Assembly: GCA_963971285.1 (NCBI GenBank)
Contig: OZ020252.1
Coordinates: 8,035,662 to 8,099,661, forward strand
DNA from: Astropecten irregularis
Taxonomy: Eukaryota > Echinodermata > Asteroidea > Paxillosida > Astropectinidae
DNA: 64,000 bases
Direction of reading: 5' to 3'
The notes beneath the pieces are model-generated. The model saw only the letters and a list, made by a program, of their open reading frames with translations. It made no database searches and was not told the DNA's origin. This document shows positions 9,241 through 19,028 of the stretch, piece after piece. Within the stretch, counting starts at the first letter, position 1. Every line of letters starts with the position of its first letter. A program made the position numbers and the translations under genes.

Positions 9241-9900
9241 CTTAAAGGGTAAGGAGGGTAGGAGAACAAGGGGTATGAGGGATCCAAGGTCACCTCCTGA
9301 GAAACTTCTGTCCAACCGGGGATGAAGGGTCGATGGTTGATAGCAGAAGGAATTACAGTATTCAGACTAAAGTAGGGTAAGCTTAAAGGGTTAAGGAGGG
9401 TAGGAGAACACGGGGTATGAGGGATCCAAGCTTACCTCCTGAGAAACTTCTGTCCAACCGGGGATGAAGGGTCGATGGTTGATAGCAGAAGGAATTACAG
9501 TATTCAGACTAAAGTAGGGTAAGCTTAAAGGGTTAAGGAGGGTAGGAGAACACGGGGTATGAGGGATCCAAGGTCACCTCCTGAGAAACTTCTGTCCAAC
9601 CGGGGATGAGGGGTCAGTGGTTGATAGCAGAAGGAATTACAGTATTCAGACTAAAACAGGGTCAGCTTAAAGGGTTAGGAGGGTAGGAGAACAAGGGGTA
9701 TGAGGAATATAAGGGATCGAAGCTCACCTCCAGAGGAGCTTCTGTCCAACCGGGGATGAGGGGTCGATGGTTGATAGCAGAAGGCATTAGAGTATTCAGA
9801 CTAAACAAAGTCAGCTCAAAGGGTTAGGAAGGTAGGAGAACAAGGGGTATGAGGGATCCAAGCTCACCTCCTGAGGAGCTTCTGTCCATCCTGGTTGATC
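9241..9900 (-). repeat. exon-junction-seeded tandem array, about 142-bp unit
   Basis: The marker cttaaaggg (ctcaaaggg in the last copy) starts at 9241, 9382, 9524, 9666 and 9815 (spacing 141, 142, 142, 149). Each unit contains, on the minus strand, ggacagaag(t/c)t(t/c)ctc(a/t)ggag followed by a GT donor, a copy of the 3' end of the exon at 9868-10067. Decoy donors are at about 9292, 9434, 9576 and 9726, with sequences gtgacc, gtaagc, gtgacc and gtgagc; the real donor is gtgagc at 9866-9867. The nearest unit has an extra 7-8 bp and best preserves the exon sequence. All four decoys keep the GT. Confidence 0.92.
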
Positions 9901-10067
9901 TGCTCTACCGGTATCTCCATCACCTGTTCCCGCAGGTGACTGTGCTCATCGATCTGCTGCTCGGCGCCCTCTATTGTCATGGAGAAGTTCGTGCAGTTCA
10001 TCTCCCGCTTCAGGTGGTCCTGGCGGTGCATGAGCTCCGAGGCTTTCGTCAGGAAATCCTCCACGGC
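9868..10067 (-). CDS. trio: Trio/Kalirin RhoGEF, spectrin repeat 1 exon
   Basis: A 200-nt exon (acceptor cttctccag, donor GGAG|gtgagc) of 66 codons plus two bases. It starts AVEDFLTKASELMHR and ends EQINQDGQKLLRR, with IDEHSHLREQV in the middle. The human counterpart reads AFEDYISNATHML...IEEHSQLKKKV...EGQKLLQR. The heptad-like pattern of hydrophobic residues fits the helices of a spectrin repeat. The last 20-odd bases and the donor have been copied several times in the downstream intron (see the array at 9241-9900), so this is the authentic, most upstream donor of a ladder. Confidence 0.93.
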
Positions 10068-10142
10068 CTGGAGAAGTCGACCAGAGAGAAGAAAATATAG
10101 TGAAAACTCATTTTATGGAGACAGGGGATGGTGTGGGGACTT

Positions 10143-10440
10143 CTAATGTTCTACCCGGGGTTAATTTTCAGTCATGAGAAAATAGCAAAAACCAGATTGA
10201 ATTTTTCTTATAAAACATAAAGAATGGTTTTGATCTCACCCCGAGATCAAAACTTTTTTCGGTCTTTGTTTGACAAATTTCTGGATAAATGCACCATTTC
10301 AGGTGGAAATATTCCACCAGTAAGTTTCTACCAGCACCATCTTTATACCCTGAAAGTCATACGTAAATCCGTGAACATTTCTGTTTGGGTATGTTACCAA
10401 TCCTGTACTATATACCCATATATATACCTTGCTTGATGAT
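10143..10440. mobile_element. dispersed repeat, same module as 7490-7770
   Basis: Shares ttttgatctcaccccgagatc, ctggataaatgcaccatttcagg and caccatctttataccctgaa with the other copies. It lies about 75 bp on the intron side of the exon ending at 10067. Confidence 0.6.
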
Positions 10441-10634
10441 GCCACTTCATTGCATCTGATGAAGTAGTTGTTGCTACGAAAGCTCATGCTCTTTTTAAAC
10501 TCTAGTAAGTCAATATAGTGCTACTTGTATTTTTGTATTTTTGTATTTTATATGTTATCTGACTGACATGGCTACCCACCATTATATTAAATCCTGTACT
10601 GTAACTTCAGTCAGAAACACATTTAAGTAGCCTG

Positions 10635-10775
10635 GGGTTGATTTCTCAAAGCCCTTCGATCGATCGTAACTCGAGTTACAAAGGGTGCCCATTGTAACCT
10701 CTGTAGGGCTGCAATTTATCATTAGTCCTAGGATTGATAGTATCAAAATTACCACGAGTTTGGTGAAATCGACCC
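10635..10775. mobile_element. palindromic GGTYGATTTCAC MITE, intact copy
   Basis: About 141 bp, opening gggttgatttctcaaagccc and closing tttggtgaaatcgaccc. The arms pair through cgatcgtaactcgag and the centre has tgtagggctgcaat. Related copies are listed at 14032, 19029, 23866 and 37749. Confidence 0.75.
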
Positions 10776-11310
10776 GAAATGGAATAGTCAAGAAAGAAAG
10801 TTAGAACAACAAAGCCTTGGAAATCATTTTTTTTTTAATATGAAAAACCACTGGAAAAAAAAAATGCTGGATCTAGGCGTACGGAACTGAGAAATTAGAG
10901 GGATTACCATGCACAATGAAGCAGGCATGCGGATTATACACATGCACAGTATCAGTCATCCCCCTCCCAAACCAGTCTATCCGCTGCTTAATCCATCCAA
11001 AGTGGGTCAAACATGCCCAAAGCACGGAATACATTTGTCATTTCATGTTGCCATGGAACATTGCATCCTGCCCCCTCCCTCACCCTAGGGTCGCAGACAC
11101 ATAACCAGGGCAGCGTTTTGCCACGTCCTGATAAGCACGAACAGTATGGGGGGCAAGGGAGGGAGGGGGTAGAGGGGGTGGGGGACCGTGGTAAGGGGAT
11201 TTACAGATGTCTCATTAGTCAAGCCTCGTGGACTGACTACACAAGACAAGAGTAGTACGAGGCTTAATTCTTCCTCTGAGGGATTCCAGGGTTCTAACCC
11301 TCAATTTCAT

Positions 11311-11361
11311 GGAGGGGGGTGGGGGTGGGGGGGGGGGGTGGGGGAGAAAGGAGAGGGGAGA
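11311..11361. repeat. G-rich tract
   Basis: Runs of 4 to 9 Gs separated by single Ts or As (ggaggggggtgggggtgggg...). It could form a G-quadruplex on the plus strand; the gene's transcript would carry the C-rich complement. Confidence 0.8.
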
Positions 11362-11431
11362 TCAAGGGGACCCTTCCACAGCTTTCTAGTGAGAGCCCTT
11401 AGTACACACAATTCATAAGTCTGGTTCAGAG

Positions 11432-11506
11432 TGTTACTCTCCGGAATACTGTACAGGCACTCTTACCAACTGAGCTATCAGCCCTATGTTGGTGGTGAGC
11501 CTAATA
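11432..11506 (-). mobile_element. tRNA-derived SINE (type 1), 3' part, split by an insertion
   Basis: Minus-strand copy of the SINE seen intact at 14530-14800: it contains the complement of the A-box region (ccaactgagctatcagcc) and continues cctatgttggtggtgagcct. The rest of the same copy resumes at 12914 (gtcaattatctttgtttagc), showing the 1.4-kb element between them is an insertion. Confidence 0.75.
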
Positions 11507-12911
11507 CCGTAAAGTGCCATGTATACGGCGCACTTTTTTTCACCTCGGCAAAAATCAAAAGTTGGGGGTGCGCCGTATACATGGGTACAGCCCGCTGGCA
11601 GTCTCGAGAGTGTGGGTTGTGATCATTGCGCCGCGCCTAGTTAAAGCATGTGATGCACCGGCAGCAACGGTAACCAATTAGCACGATGTCTGACTGAAAA
11701 TTGAGCGAATGATTCATGAAAAATACCACTTAAAAAATCTAATATTTCCGACTCTTGCGATTGGCCAAGGAAAACTGAAGTGCAAAAATCGATAAGGGTT
11801 AGGACTAGAGACACCGAAAATAGCGTGCGAAAACACGGTTGGAGCGCCGTAATGTGCACGCGACGACGGGCGAGTGAACATGTGCATTTACATTACAGTA
11901 AATGCAATCTCCGGGCCGTGACGGTCCGATCGTTGGACTATGGTCGGACGTACATATTTCATTTAAGAATGTCGTGATTGTTCAATAAATTATCAAACCT
12001 GTGTCTGGAGTCCATTGGGAAATATCCTTATCCTCATGGGTAAAAACGTCAAGTTCGCGACAGCGTTTCGATTCAACGTGAACCGCCATTTTGATTTGTT
12101 CTAATGTAAAGATGACAATTTGTAAAGAGCGCGCAGATCGTCTAGCCAATCACAAAATTCGCTCGCGCTATTGCGGACGTAGGATGAACAATTTGAGGTG
12201 CAATTGAGCCAACTCGTACGCCGTTAAACCCGTACGCCGACCAACTCGCCGTGCGCTAATTACCAACTCGTACGATCGGGTCGGCGTGCGAGTTGGTCGG
12301 CGACTCGGCATATGGTTGGTACGAGTTGCCAGCATTCGTCGGCCCGACCACGTGCAAGTATTTCGTGCGAGGAAAATGCCGATAGTTTTGGATCGAGTCG
12401 AACGTTATGATCATGATAGTTGGACACGCAGCGCTTGCAACAAATTGTCCACTCACACAAAAATATACGCAACGGGAATGTACAATTGTCCGTTGAATAT
12501 GTAGACTGCTGAGGAAGTCTACTATGGTGGAGATCGAATACTGTTTGCACGTGTGCACGACAGGATGTAGGCCGCGCCGCACGCTTAACGATAGTAGGCC
12601 TACATCATGTAGGCCTCCGTACGTACTGCTTTCTGCGGCGTGGCGTGGCGCAGCGTTGCGTGACACTGACGCACTTCGGGTTGTTACAAACTCGGGCAAA
12701 ACATCCCTGAAAGTTGTGAGTTGGATTGAGAAATTCATTGTTTTTATTTTTCTCGAATTTGAAATTCTCAATTGAAATACAAATCACAAATGAGCTGAGA
12801 AAAATTAGCGGTGCAGTTTTCTAATTTTTTTGGTCGTTCACGGCCGATTTTTTTTTTTTCTGCCGGCTGATGTCAAAAGTTGGGGTGCGCCGTATACATG
12901 GCACTTTACGG
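11507..12911. mobile_element. 1405-bp inverted-repeat DNA element with TA target duplication
   Basis: Begins ccgtaaagtgccatgtatac and ends with its complement gtatacatggcactttacgg, flanked on both sides by TA. Comparison with the intact SINE (rc of 14618-14680, ...ccaatagtcaac...) shows a single TA at the empty site, so the TSD is TA, as for Tc1/mariner-like elements. The left end is itself a hairpin: gtgccatgtatacggcgcac is followed 50 bp later by gtgcgccgtatacatgg. An inner inverted segment (about 12206-12330) repeats ccaactcgtacg and cgagttggtcggcg. The longest frame (12256-12771, minus, 171 codons) shows no transposase motif I recognise, so I regard it as non-autonomous. Confidence 0.85.
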
Positions 12912-12913
12912 TA

Positions 12914-13025
12914 GTCAATTATCTTTGTTTAGCAGTCAGAAGCCATGAAACCACTCTCAAAGCCTACCGCAACATCCCAAGGATCATTTAAGATACGTGC
13001 AGCATTAGCAATGCTGTAACCCATT
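12914..13025 (-). mobile_element. tRNA-derived SINE (type 1), 5' part of the split copy
   Basis: Continues the SINE interrupted at 11506: gtcaattatctttgtttagc, then cagaagccatgaaaccac and the 5' leader complement (cccaaggatcatttaagata, gcagcattagcaatgctgta). It meets the next copy head to head. Confidence 0.7.
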
Positions 13026-13118
13026 CCTCAGGTTACAGTATCACTAATGCTGCACATATCTTAAATGATCCTTGGGATATAGCGGCACGTTAGTGGTTTC
13101 ATGGCTTCTGACTTGAGA
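13026..13118 (+). mobile_element. tRNA-derived SINE (type 1), 5' fragment, inverted partner
   Basis: Plus-strand 5' leader: ggttacagtatcactaatgc, atcttaaatgatccttggga, gtggtttcatggcttctgac. With 12930-13025 it forms an imperfect palindrome with arms of about 90 bp, ending about 50 bp from the exon at 13167-13280. Confidence 0.7.
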
Positions 13119-13166
13119 CAATAAATGCCGATCCAGCATTTGTGAGACTGTCGTCAGTCTGCTCAC

Positions 13167-13280
13167 CATTCTGAGTTGTATCCACTCTTCGTGCTCGTAG
13201 GTCAACGTGCCGTCCAGTTCGGGGGTGAGTTGTGAGGGATCAATGACCTTGTGGAGACTCTCCTGCGATATCATGGACGT
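13167..13280 (-). CDS. trio: Trio/Kalirin RhoGEF, last Sec14 exon
   Basis: A 114-nt phase 0 exon (acceptor gcattcag, donor ATG|gtgagc). It encodes TSMISQESLHKVIDPSQLTP, then ELDGTLTYEHEEWIQLRM. The DPSQLTPE(F/L)DG and HEEWI motifs mark the end of the Sec14 domain just before the spectrin-repeat rod in Trio and Kalirin. Only about 50 bp of unique sequence separate its donor from a head-to-head SINE palindrome at 12914-13118, so the nascent transcript could form a hairpin right beside this 5' splice site. Confidence 0.95.
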
Positions 13281-13559
13281 CTGAATGCAAAGGAGAATCA
13301 AGGAAACAAAGAAAGAGTAGAATATTAGTCCAGGAGAAATGTAACACAGGAAAAGGAGAGGAAACGATAGGGATCCTAATCATGTGACAAGGGCAATAGA
13401 ATCCTCTAAAATGCTTGGCTTCATTTGTACACAATTCCTGTTCTTTTTCAAGGTACAAAGAGCAATGAAGTAGACTGTAGGGTGTCACATTGAAAATTTG
13501 AAGTTAGCTCCCAATATTAATAATATTAATAATAATAATAATTTGGGAGGCTAATTATC

Positions 13560-13852
13560 CTTACTCGCAGCTGGGGTGCTGAATTGCGAAGGATGCGGCT
13601 ACAACGTGATCGAGTAGCAGGCTTTCATGGGCGCCCTTGCCTGCCAGCCACATCAACCCATATATGATCACGGAGCACAGCCTACGATCGGAAGTGTTTT
13701 TTGTGAGAGGAAAACCGGAGAACCCGGAGAAAAATCCTCGTAGCATAGGAGAGAACCAAACGCACAACTCTACTCACATATGAGCCAAGCCGGGATCGAA
13801 CCCGGGCCACATTGGTGAGAGGCGAGTGCCTAATGCACCTATGCCCCCATGA
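13560..13852 (-). mobile_element. tRNA-derived SINE (type 3)
   Basis: On the minus strand it begins catgggggcataggtgcatt, has a good B-box (gggttcgatcccggc) and a body with cgggttctccggttttcctc. The tRNA-like head plus this body is a recurrent SINE design in aquatic invertebrates (from memory). It lies in the intron between the exons at 13167 and 14982. Confidence 0.7.
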
Positions 13853-14031
13853 TATTAAGAACATTCTTCATAAAACATTTCACTAAAAGCTAATGAAATA
13901 TGGAAACCCAAGTTTCTTTGTTCCTTTGTGATTCTTTGTTTTACTATCACAGAATTGATATAAGTATTACTTGATCTCGCTAATAATCTCACATCATCCA
14001 ATGAAACAAATTTGATAAGAGGTCTGACAAG

Positions 14032-14171
14032 GGGTTGATTTCAACAAAACTCATTGTACCTTACAATCAATCGTACGACTTATGAAGCACTGCAGCTCTA
14101 CGTAGAATACAATGGGTTTTCCTTTGTAACTTGAGTTACGATCGATCGTAGGGCTTCGTGGAATCAACGAC
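14032..14171. mobile_element. palindromic GGTTGATTTCA MITE, intact copy
   Basis: Opens gggttgatttcaacaaaact, closes cttcgtggaatcaac; inside, the arms carry caatcaatcgtacgactt and acgatcgatcgtagggct. About 140 bp, no coding capacity. Confidence 0.7.
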
Positions 14172-14221
14172 AGGGCATCAATTTAATAAAGCAGGTCGAT
14201 TTATTTTAAAGCACATAAACA

Positions 14222-14475
14222 TTTTACTTCTAAGCAAAAATAGGTTACCAACCGAAATTCTGTGCAATGTATATTGCAATATGACTGGTTCCTCGCCTAT
14301 TTTTGCTTAGCATAAATATTTGATAAGGTTGGTGAAGGGCAAGCCTAATTTGCATGTTAATATATTACCAAAATTCTGTGCAAGGTATATTGCAATATGA
14401 CTGGTTCCCCGCCTATTTTTGCTAAGCATAAATATTTGATAAGGTTGGTGAAGAGCAAGCCTAATTTTTTTGGTT
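14222..14475. repeat. tandem duplication, 116-bp period
   Basis: attctgtgcaa...gtatattgcaatatgactgg...cgcctatttttgct starts at 14257 and again at 14373, ending both times with ggttggtgaag(g/a)gcaagccta. The ending word aggcttgcccttcacc also occurs at about 583-600, so the unit is derived from a dispersed element. Confidence 0.85.
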
Positions 14476-14529
14476 AATATTATTAAAAAAAGCCGTATCC
14501 TCTTTGAGTGATCCCCCATGTGCCGTTCC

Positions 14530-14800
14530 CAGGTTGCAGCATTGTTGCGTGTAGCATTGAAACGATCCCTGGGGGTGTGGCAGTGTGTGCGTGGTTTCAT
14601 GGCTTCTGACTGCCAAACAAACAAAGATAGTTGACTATTGGGGTCACCACCAACGTAGGGCTGGATGGCTCAGTTGGTAGAGCGCCTGTACGGTATTCAG
14701 GAGGTCGCCGGTTCGAATCCCACTCCAGTCAATTTTTCTTTGTTCACTTTTCAATGATTTAAAATAACTCAGTCAGTTTCCCTTGTGGTTATTTCACGAA
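14530..14800 (+). mobile_element. tRNA-derived SINE (type 1), most complete copy
   Basis: Order of parts: leader (gcagcattgttgcgtgtagc, gtggtttcatggcttctgac), a linker ending ccaacgtagggctgg, a tRNA-like segment at about 14656-14730 with A-box tggctcagttggtagagcg and B-box ggttcgaatcc, then a tail aatttttctttgttcactttt. The tRNA-like part sits about 120 bp inside the element rather than at its 5' end. The T-stem does not pair and position 33 is not T, so it is not a working tRNA gene. Confidence 0.8.
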
Positions 14801-14981
14801 TATATTAATATTATTTCAGTAGAGTGAGATTGGGCTCATAGTGCTAAATTGATGGGATTTTGACTATCTATTGAGAGGGACTTGAAAGGGTTGATGAATG
14901 TTGCTTTTTTCTTAAGCATGCCGTGATATCTAGATGGGGTCTTAGTGCAGGATGGCACAGCGTGAGGCATGACTGACTTAC

Positions 14982-15083
14982 CTCAAACTTGAGCTTGGAA
15001 CTGCCCAGACTCGTCCGGTGTTTCTGCCAGAATTTCTCTGGCTTGATGATGTGGACAATGTGGATGTGGTCGGGTATGCATTC
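14982..15083 (-). CDS. trio: Trio/Kalirin RhoGEF, Sec14 domain exon 4
   Basis: A 102-nt phase 0 exon (acceptor tttgacag, donor GAG|gtaagt) of 34 codons: ECIPDHIHIVHIIKPEKFWQ then KHRTSLGSSKLKFE. The IIKP(D/E)xFWQK and GSSK(F/L)xFE motifs are diagnostic of the Trio/Kalirin Sec14 domain. A SINE copy ends about 180 bp away on its low-coordinate side, inside the following intron, but does not touch the splice sites. Confidence 0.95.
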
Positions 15084-16172
15084 CTGTCAAAGATATTGTC
15101 AAAAATGAACAAATAAATAAATTTATAATTATAAATAGATAAAAATAAATAATAAATAGGTTCTTTTTTAATAAGGAAAGGTTTGCAGAGACACCATATA
15201 TTAATTATTTATAGATGTGTGGTTCTGAAAAGAAACGGTGAGAAGTTGGATCTCGACATTCCGGCCAGTTCTTTTTTGAAAGGCCCCAAACAACTTCCAA
15301 ATTTATAGGCTCATACTGCAAAAAGAACCCAACCTGAAAAATGGCCTTGGGAGAAAAACAAATCTGCCAAACTGTGTTTGTTTTAAACAAAAACACCCAG
15401 CACAATGATGATGCTGAGGCTTGAGTAACATAGGGTGTCAAGAGGGGTCATCAATCACTCGGAGCAGGGCAGCCTGGTGTTTTTCTCTCTCCTTCTTGGG
15501 TTGGGGTCACATGGGGTCAGGATTCAATTGGCTCTGGACAGTGCTTAAGAGCATAGAATATTAAGGCTTCCTTACTCTATGAGAGGCAGGCCGAAAGTGA
15601 GAGGAAAAAGGTATATTTATTCCGTGTGATAATTAACTTGAATAGTTTGGATCACATGTCAGGAGGCAGGCCTATAAACCAGACTGAAAAAGAAAAGGGT
15701 CGAGACATCACGCTGAGTTATAGCTTCAGATCTCAGGAGGTTTTGCTACTGATTAAGGATCGTGTTATCTCCCGAACTACCTGGCACTAAATCATGTGCA
15801 ATGGTGGAATTTTGGGAAGCCCAAACAGTAACATTAGCTGATTAAAAAGTTTGGAGTTAAGAAGGGTCTACCCTTTAGTTTAGTGTCCACCTATGATCTT
15901 GCCTAGTACCACCACATCCCCAGATGACCACACTTGCCCACCTCTATCTTTGTTTTTGAGGTTTCCGCATCAATATTGCATCCTTTCCCTGTTTCCCTGA
16001 TCACTCTGTCCCCCTTTGCTCTGATCCACTTATCCAGTAAGTGTACCTTTCTTGTCCTCTTGGCATTAGCAGCCTTTGAGAAAGATCCTGCTAGGATCGA
16101 AACGTCAGGATCTCCTAACTTGAAGCTTTTAATACACAGGTCAATATCTTGGTTGACAAGCAGTTTGCAGCA

Positions 16173-16370
16173 GCAGTGGAACGCCAAAAACCAACACGCT
16201 GGGATGCACAGAAATGGTTCATTACAGTGGTCGTTCGTTACAGTGAACAATGTTCAGCATGCCTATACATGCACATTGTACTGTACCTAAAAACTGGGAG
16301 CCAAGGATGATGTTTGGTATAGCCAAATGTTCGGTAAAGCGGTGTTCGTTATAGTGGCATTCCACTGTAT
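16173..16370. mobile_element. MITE with CAGTGGAACGCCA ends
   Basis: About 198 bp between cagtggaacgcca and (rc) tacagtggaatgccactata. A second copy at 27776-27970 shares aacacgctgggatgcacaga and tgggagccaaggatgatg. No coding potential. Confidence 0.75.
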
Positions 16371-16559
16371 TTAGCTGATTAATGTAGAAAATGGCCAGTA
16401 GTCAGGGGAACTAAATTTAGATTTGGAAGGTCTTGTTGAATTTTTGGTTGGTTGTTTTTAATTAATGCATATTTTGCACGTTAAAGATTATTACACAGGA
16501 TTGGTTAGCGCAAGCCTTGATTCAAAGTAACTACTAATGTTTGATAATTATCAAATAAT

Positions 16560-16715
16560 CATCAAATAACCACAGAGGAAACTGACCGAATTTATTTATT
16601 AATTTAAAGTCATTGAAAAGTGAACAAAGAAAAATGGACTGGAGCGGGATTTGAACCGGCAACCTCCTGAATACCGTACAGGGGCTCTACCAACTGATAA
16701 TTCAATTTGTTGGTG
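16560..16715 (-). mobile_element. tRNA-derived SINE (type 1) copy
   Basis: Complement of the tRNA-like segment (gactggagcgggatttgaac, cctcctgaataccgtacagg) with tail aagtcattgaaaagtgaaca. The leader is missing. Confidence 0.75.
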
Positions 16716-18722
16716 TTGCTCTGCCCCTACAGTAGGTCAAGTCATGAGGTATTCTAAATGGGATTTGGAGAGAACCATTGGAAGATATTTACAGAAGCAT
16801 CTGGAACCAAATATCAAAGTTGTCATCACCCAATCCCGGAAATGATTCCGGTGGCATTCTAGTTTCTACCAATCCTTCGACAGATTTTCCGCGGCATATC
16901 TCACAATGAATGCTCCAGGAATCCTAGCGACGTATTCAGTTCCACGTGTGAAATCCATATACCTCTGGGTTTTTCCCCCCTTTAATTTTCAACAACCCTT
17001 GAAAGAACTGCCAGAGCATCTTGAAATCATTTCTTCTTCCCATTTTTTGTTTTGTCCGTCCGGGTCCAGATCGTGGCAAGTATACAGGAGGATTTACGGA
17101 GATTGCAGGGGCCAAGTCTTCCGGCTGTCATCAGTAACAGCACGTGTGCCGCACACAGACAGTAGACGCACACACACATACTCATACTCAATCAGTCCGA
17201 TGAACTGTGCTTGGTGTCTTGGCAAATTGAGACCATAATGAAAGAGGTGCGCTAAGAAGAAAACGTGGCTTCTATCAAGGCTTCTTGCCCTCGATGGACT
17301 GAGTTCACTGGGGCCAGGGGAGATCAGACGTTTGGTTACTAACATAACCTGAAGGGCTCAAAAAAGGGGCATCCTCTCAAATGGTATGCCAACAATTTTG
17401 TTTTTTTATTTATGGATGACGGGGCGCCCCAACTGAAGTGAAAAGACAAAATTGCCGGGTTAGATTGTAGCAACATTGTGGGAGAGTGCGGTTTTGCATT
17501 GTGCTACTGGTCTCAAAATGAAACCAATGATGTACATGAAGGCTACACAGTAAAGGCACAGAGAATTGTTTTTTTTTGTGATTTAGGTATGGAATTCTGA
17601 GCAGCATGTGAGCAATCTCCATCAAGTTAGGTACGATCCGTGTAAAAATGGAAAATTCTATAAACCTCTGGGACCAATTTCATAGAGCTGCTTAAGCACA
17701 ACATTTGCTTACCGGTAAACATGAAAAGTCTTCTTTGATCAAACAGGATTACCAACCAAATTTTAATGTGCTGTTCACTGCTTTTGACCCGTCACAGACA
17801 GAACTCTCCACTTGTCAACAAATAAGACATTTCTTTGATTAAAAACAACAATGCTTCCTGTTTAATTGTCAAAATACAGTCAATGCATTTTTGTTTAATT
17901 ATTAGTTCAAAATCCAAATGGTTCGGACGAATGATCTTTGGAAAAGACACCAAATCTTGATTTCCTTGAAAAACCCAGCATCTGATGAACCAAGATTTCC
18001 CAAATAATGACTGTTTGCACTGTTTATGAACTGTTGAGTTCATTTTCTGTTTCAAACTCAATAAAAACTATTTTTTGAGGCCTTGCAAAACCTGTACGCT
18101 ACCATTAACTGTATAAGGTTATCCAGATTGGTTTCATTCTATTACTGGAAGATTACCTGTAAACATGCACTTAAAATATAACTGAATGGTCATAGTGCGG
18201 TTATTAATAGCCTCCTTTCCTCTCCTTTAAGAAAAGGCGTTCTTTTGGCAAACTGCCAACCCAGGATATGTATCCCTGGAGCATTAGGCTGTGGTGTGGT
18301 GTGAGCCATTGACAAAGGGTGTACCCATATAAGGGGTGCGTAGTGTACCTACCTCCATGAAGCAGGGGCATGATCTGCTACAGTAGTGTCCTGCAGAAAA
18401 TTTGAACTTCTCTAAACCCTGGCACTGATAACTAGCACAACATTTCCTGTGCTAAGCAAATTAGAGTTCTGAGTGCCCACATTCATGGCTTTGCAGAATT
18501 CCTTGCTACTTACCAACGATCACCATTCGTTGATAGATGAAATGTTCCATTCAACTCGCCTGCAGCTTGTTGAATGCAACATTTCATCTTTCAACTCGTG
18601 AAAATATCCTTACCATTGCACTCATCTTAAACATCCATTATTTGTATACTATTCAATGCATGACCCAATATACAGTTCAAAGTCAACGATTAATGAGATG
18701 AATTCAAGAGTGAATGTTGTAC

Positions 18723-18813
18723 CTGTAGGACTTTCAGGACGGGTTTGACACTGCTCCAGGTGGATCCCCTCATGTCAATGATGACACTGAAGCCCAGATC
18801 CCTCGCCTCCTCA
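18723..18813 (-). CDS. trio: Trio/Kalirin RhoGEF, Sec14 domain exon 3
   Basis: A 91-nt exon (acceptor tcttgcag, donor CAG|gtacaa) whose first base completes the split Ser codon (AG|T). It encodes EEARDLGFSVIIDMRGSTWS followed by SVKPVLKVLQ. The matching vertebrate stretch is SEEVCKRGFTVIVDMRGSKW with IKPLLKILQ. The hydrophobic VIIDMRG strand forms the centre of the lipid-pocket sheet of the CRAL-TRIO fold. It ends in phase 0. It is isolated between introns of 3.6 and 8.5 kb that are full of MITEs. Confidence 0.95.
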
Positions 18814-19028
18814 CTGCAAGATACAAAGACAAATGAAAGAGGATCATCATGTCATATAATACACAGCATATTATACACCTGGTAGCAGGAGTCTGTCATT
18901 CTACGTGCATTGTACAAAGTAATTAAGGGTCCAGTTTTTAGTTTTCTTTCTGTTCCTAGTGCATCTGATATCGGGCTGGGAGTTGCCCAATAATTTGCTA
19001 CCACGACCAAATTTATTGAAAAAGTTGA

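Larger units (their letters stand above)
15084..18722. other. intron between the exons at 14982 and 18723
   Basis: Apart from the SINE at 16560-16715, the MITE at 16173-16370, a half copy of the ggggccaatttcat family at about 17670-17725 and a diverged copy (about 17890-18110) of the element seen whole at 49378-49782, I see no feature. 18520-18600 holds a loose hairpin (agatgaaatgttccattcaa / rc). Confidence 0.5.

Noticed and set aside
9964..9980. Shared word gcgccctctattg between the exon at 9868-10067 and array 1 at 4394
   Set aside because: A 13-base match with no extension; treated as coincidence or a common genomic word rather than evidence of exon origin of array 1.
12256..12771. Transposase of the 1.4-kb element
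   Set aside because: The 171-codon frame has no DDE-type or DNA-binding pattern I recognise, and it overlaps inverted repeats that explain its Cys/Arg/Ser-rich composition.
14656..14730. Functional tRNA gene
   Set aside because: A- and B-boxes and a D-arm are present, but the T-stem does not pair, position 33 is not T, and the same sequence recurs in several diverged copies with common non-tRNA flanks, so it is a SINE.
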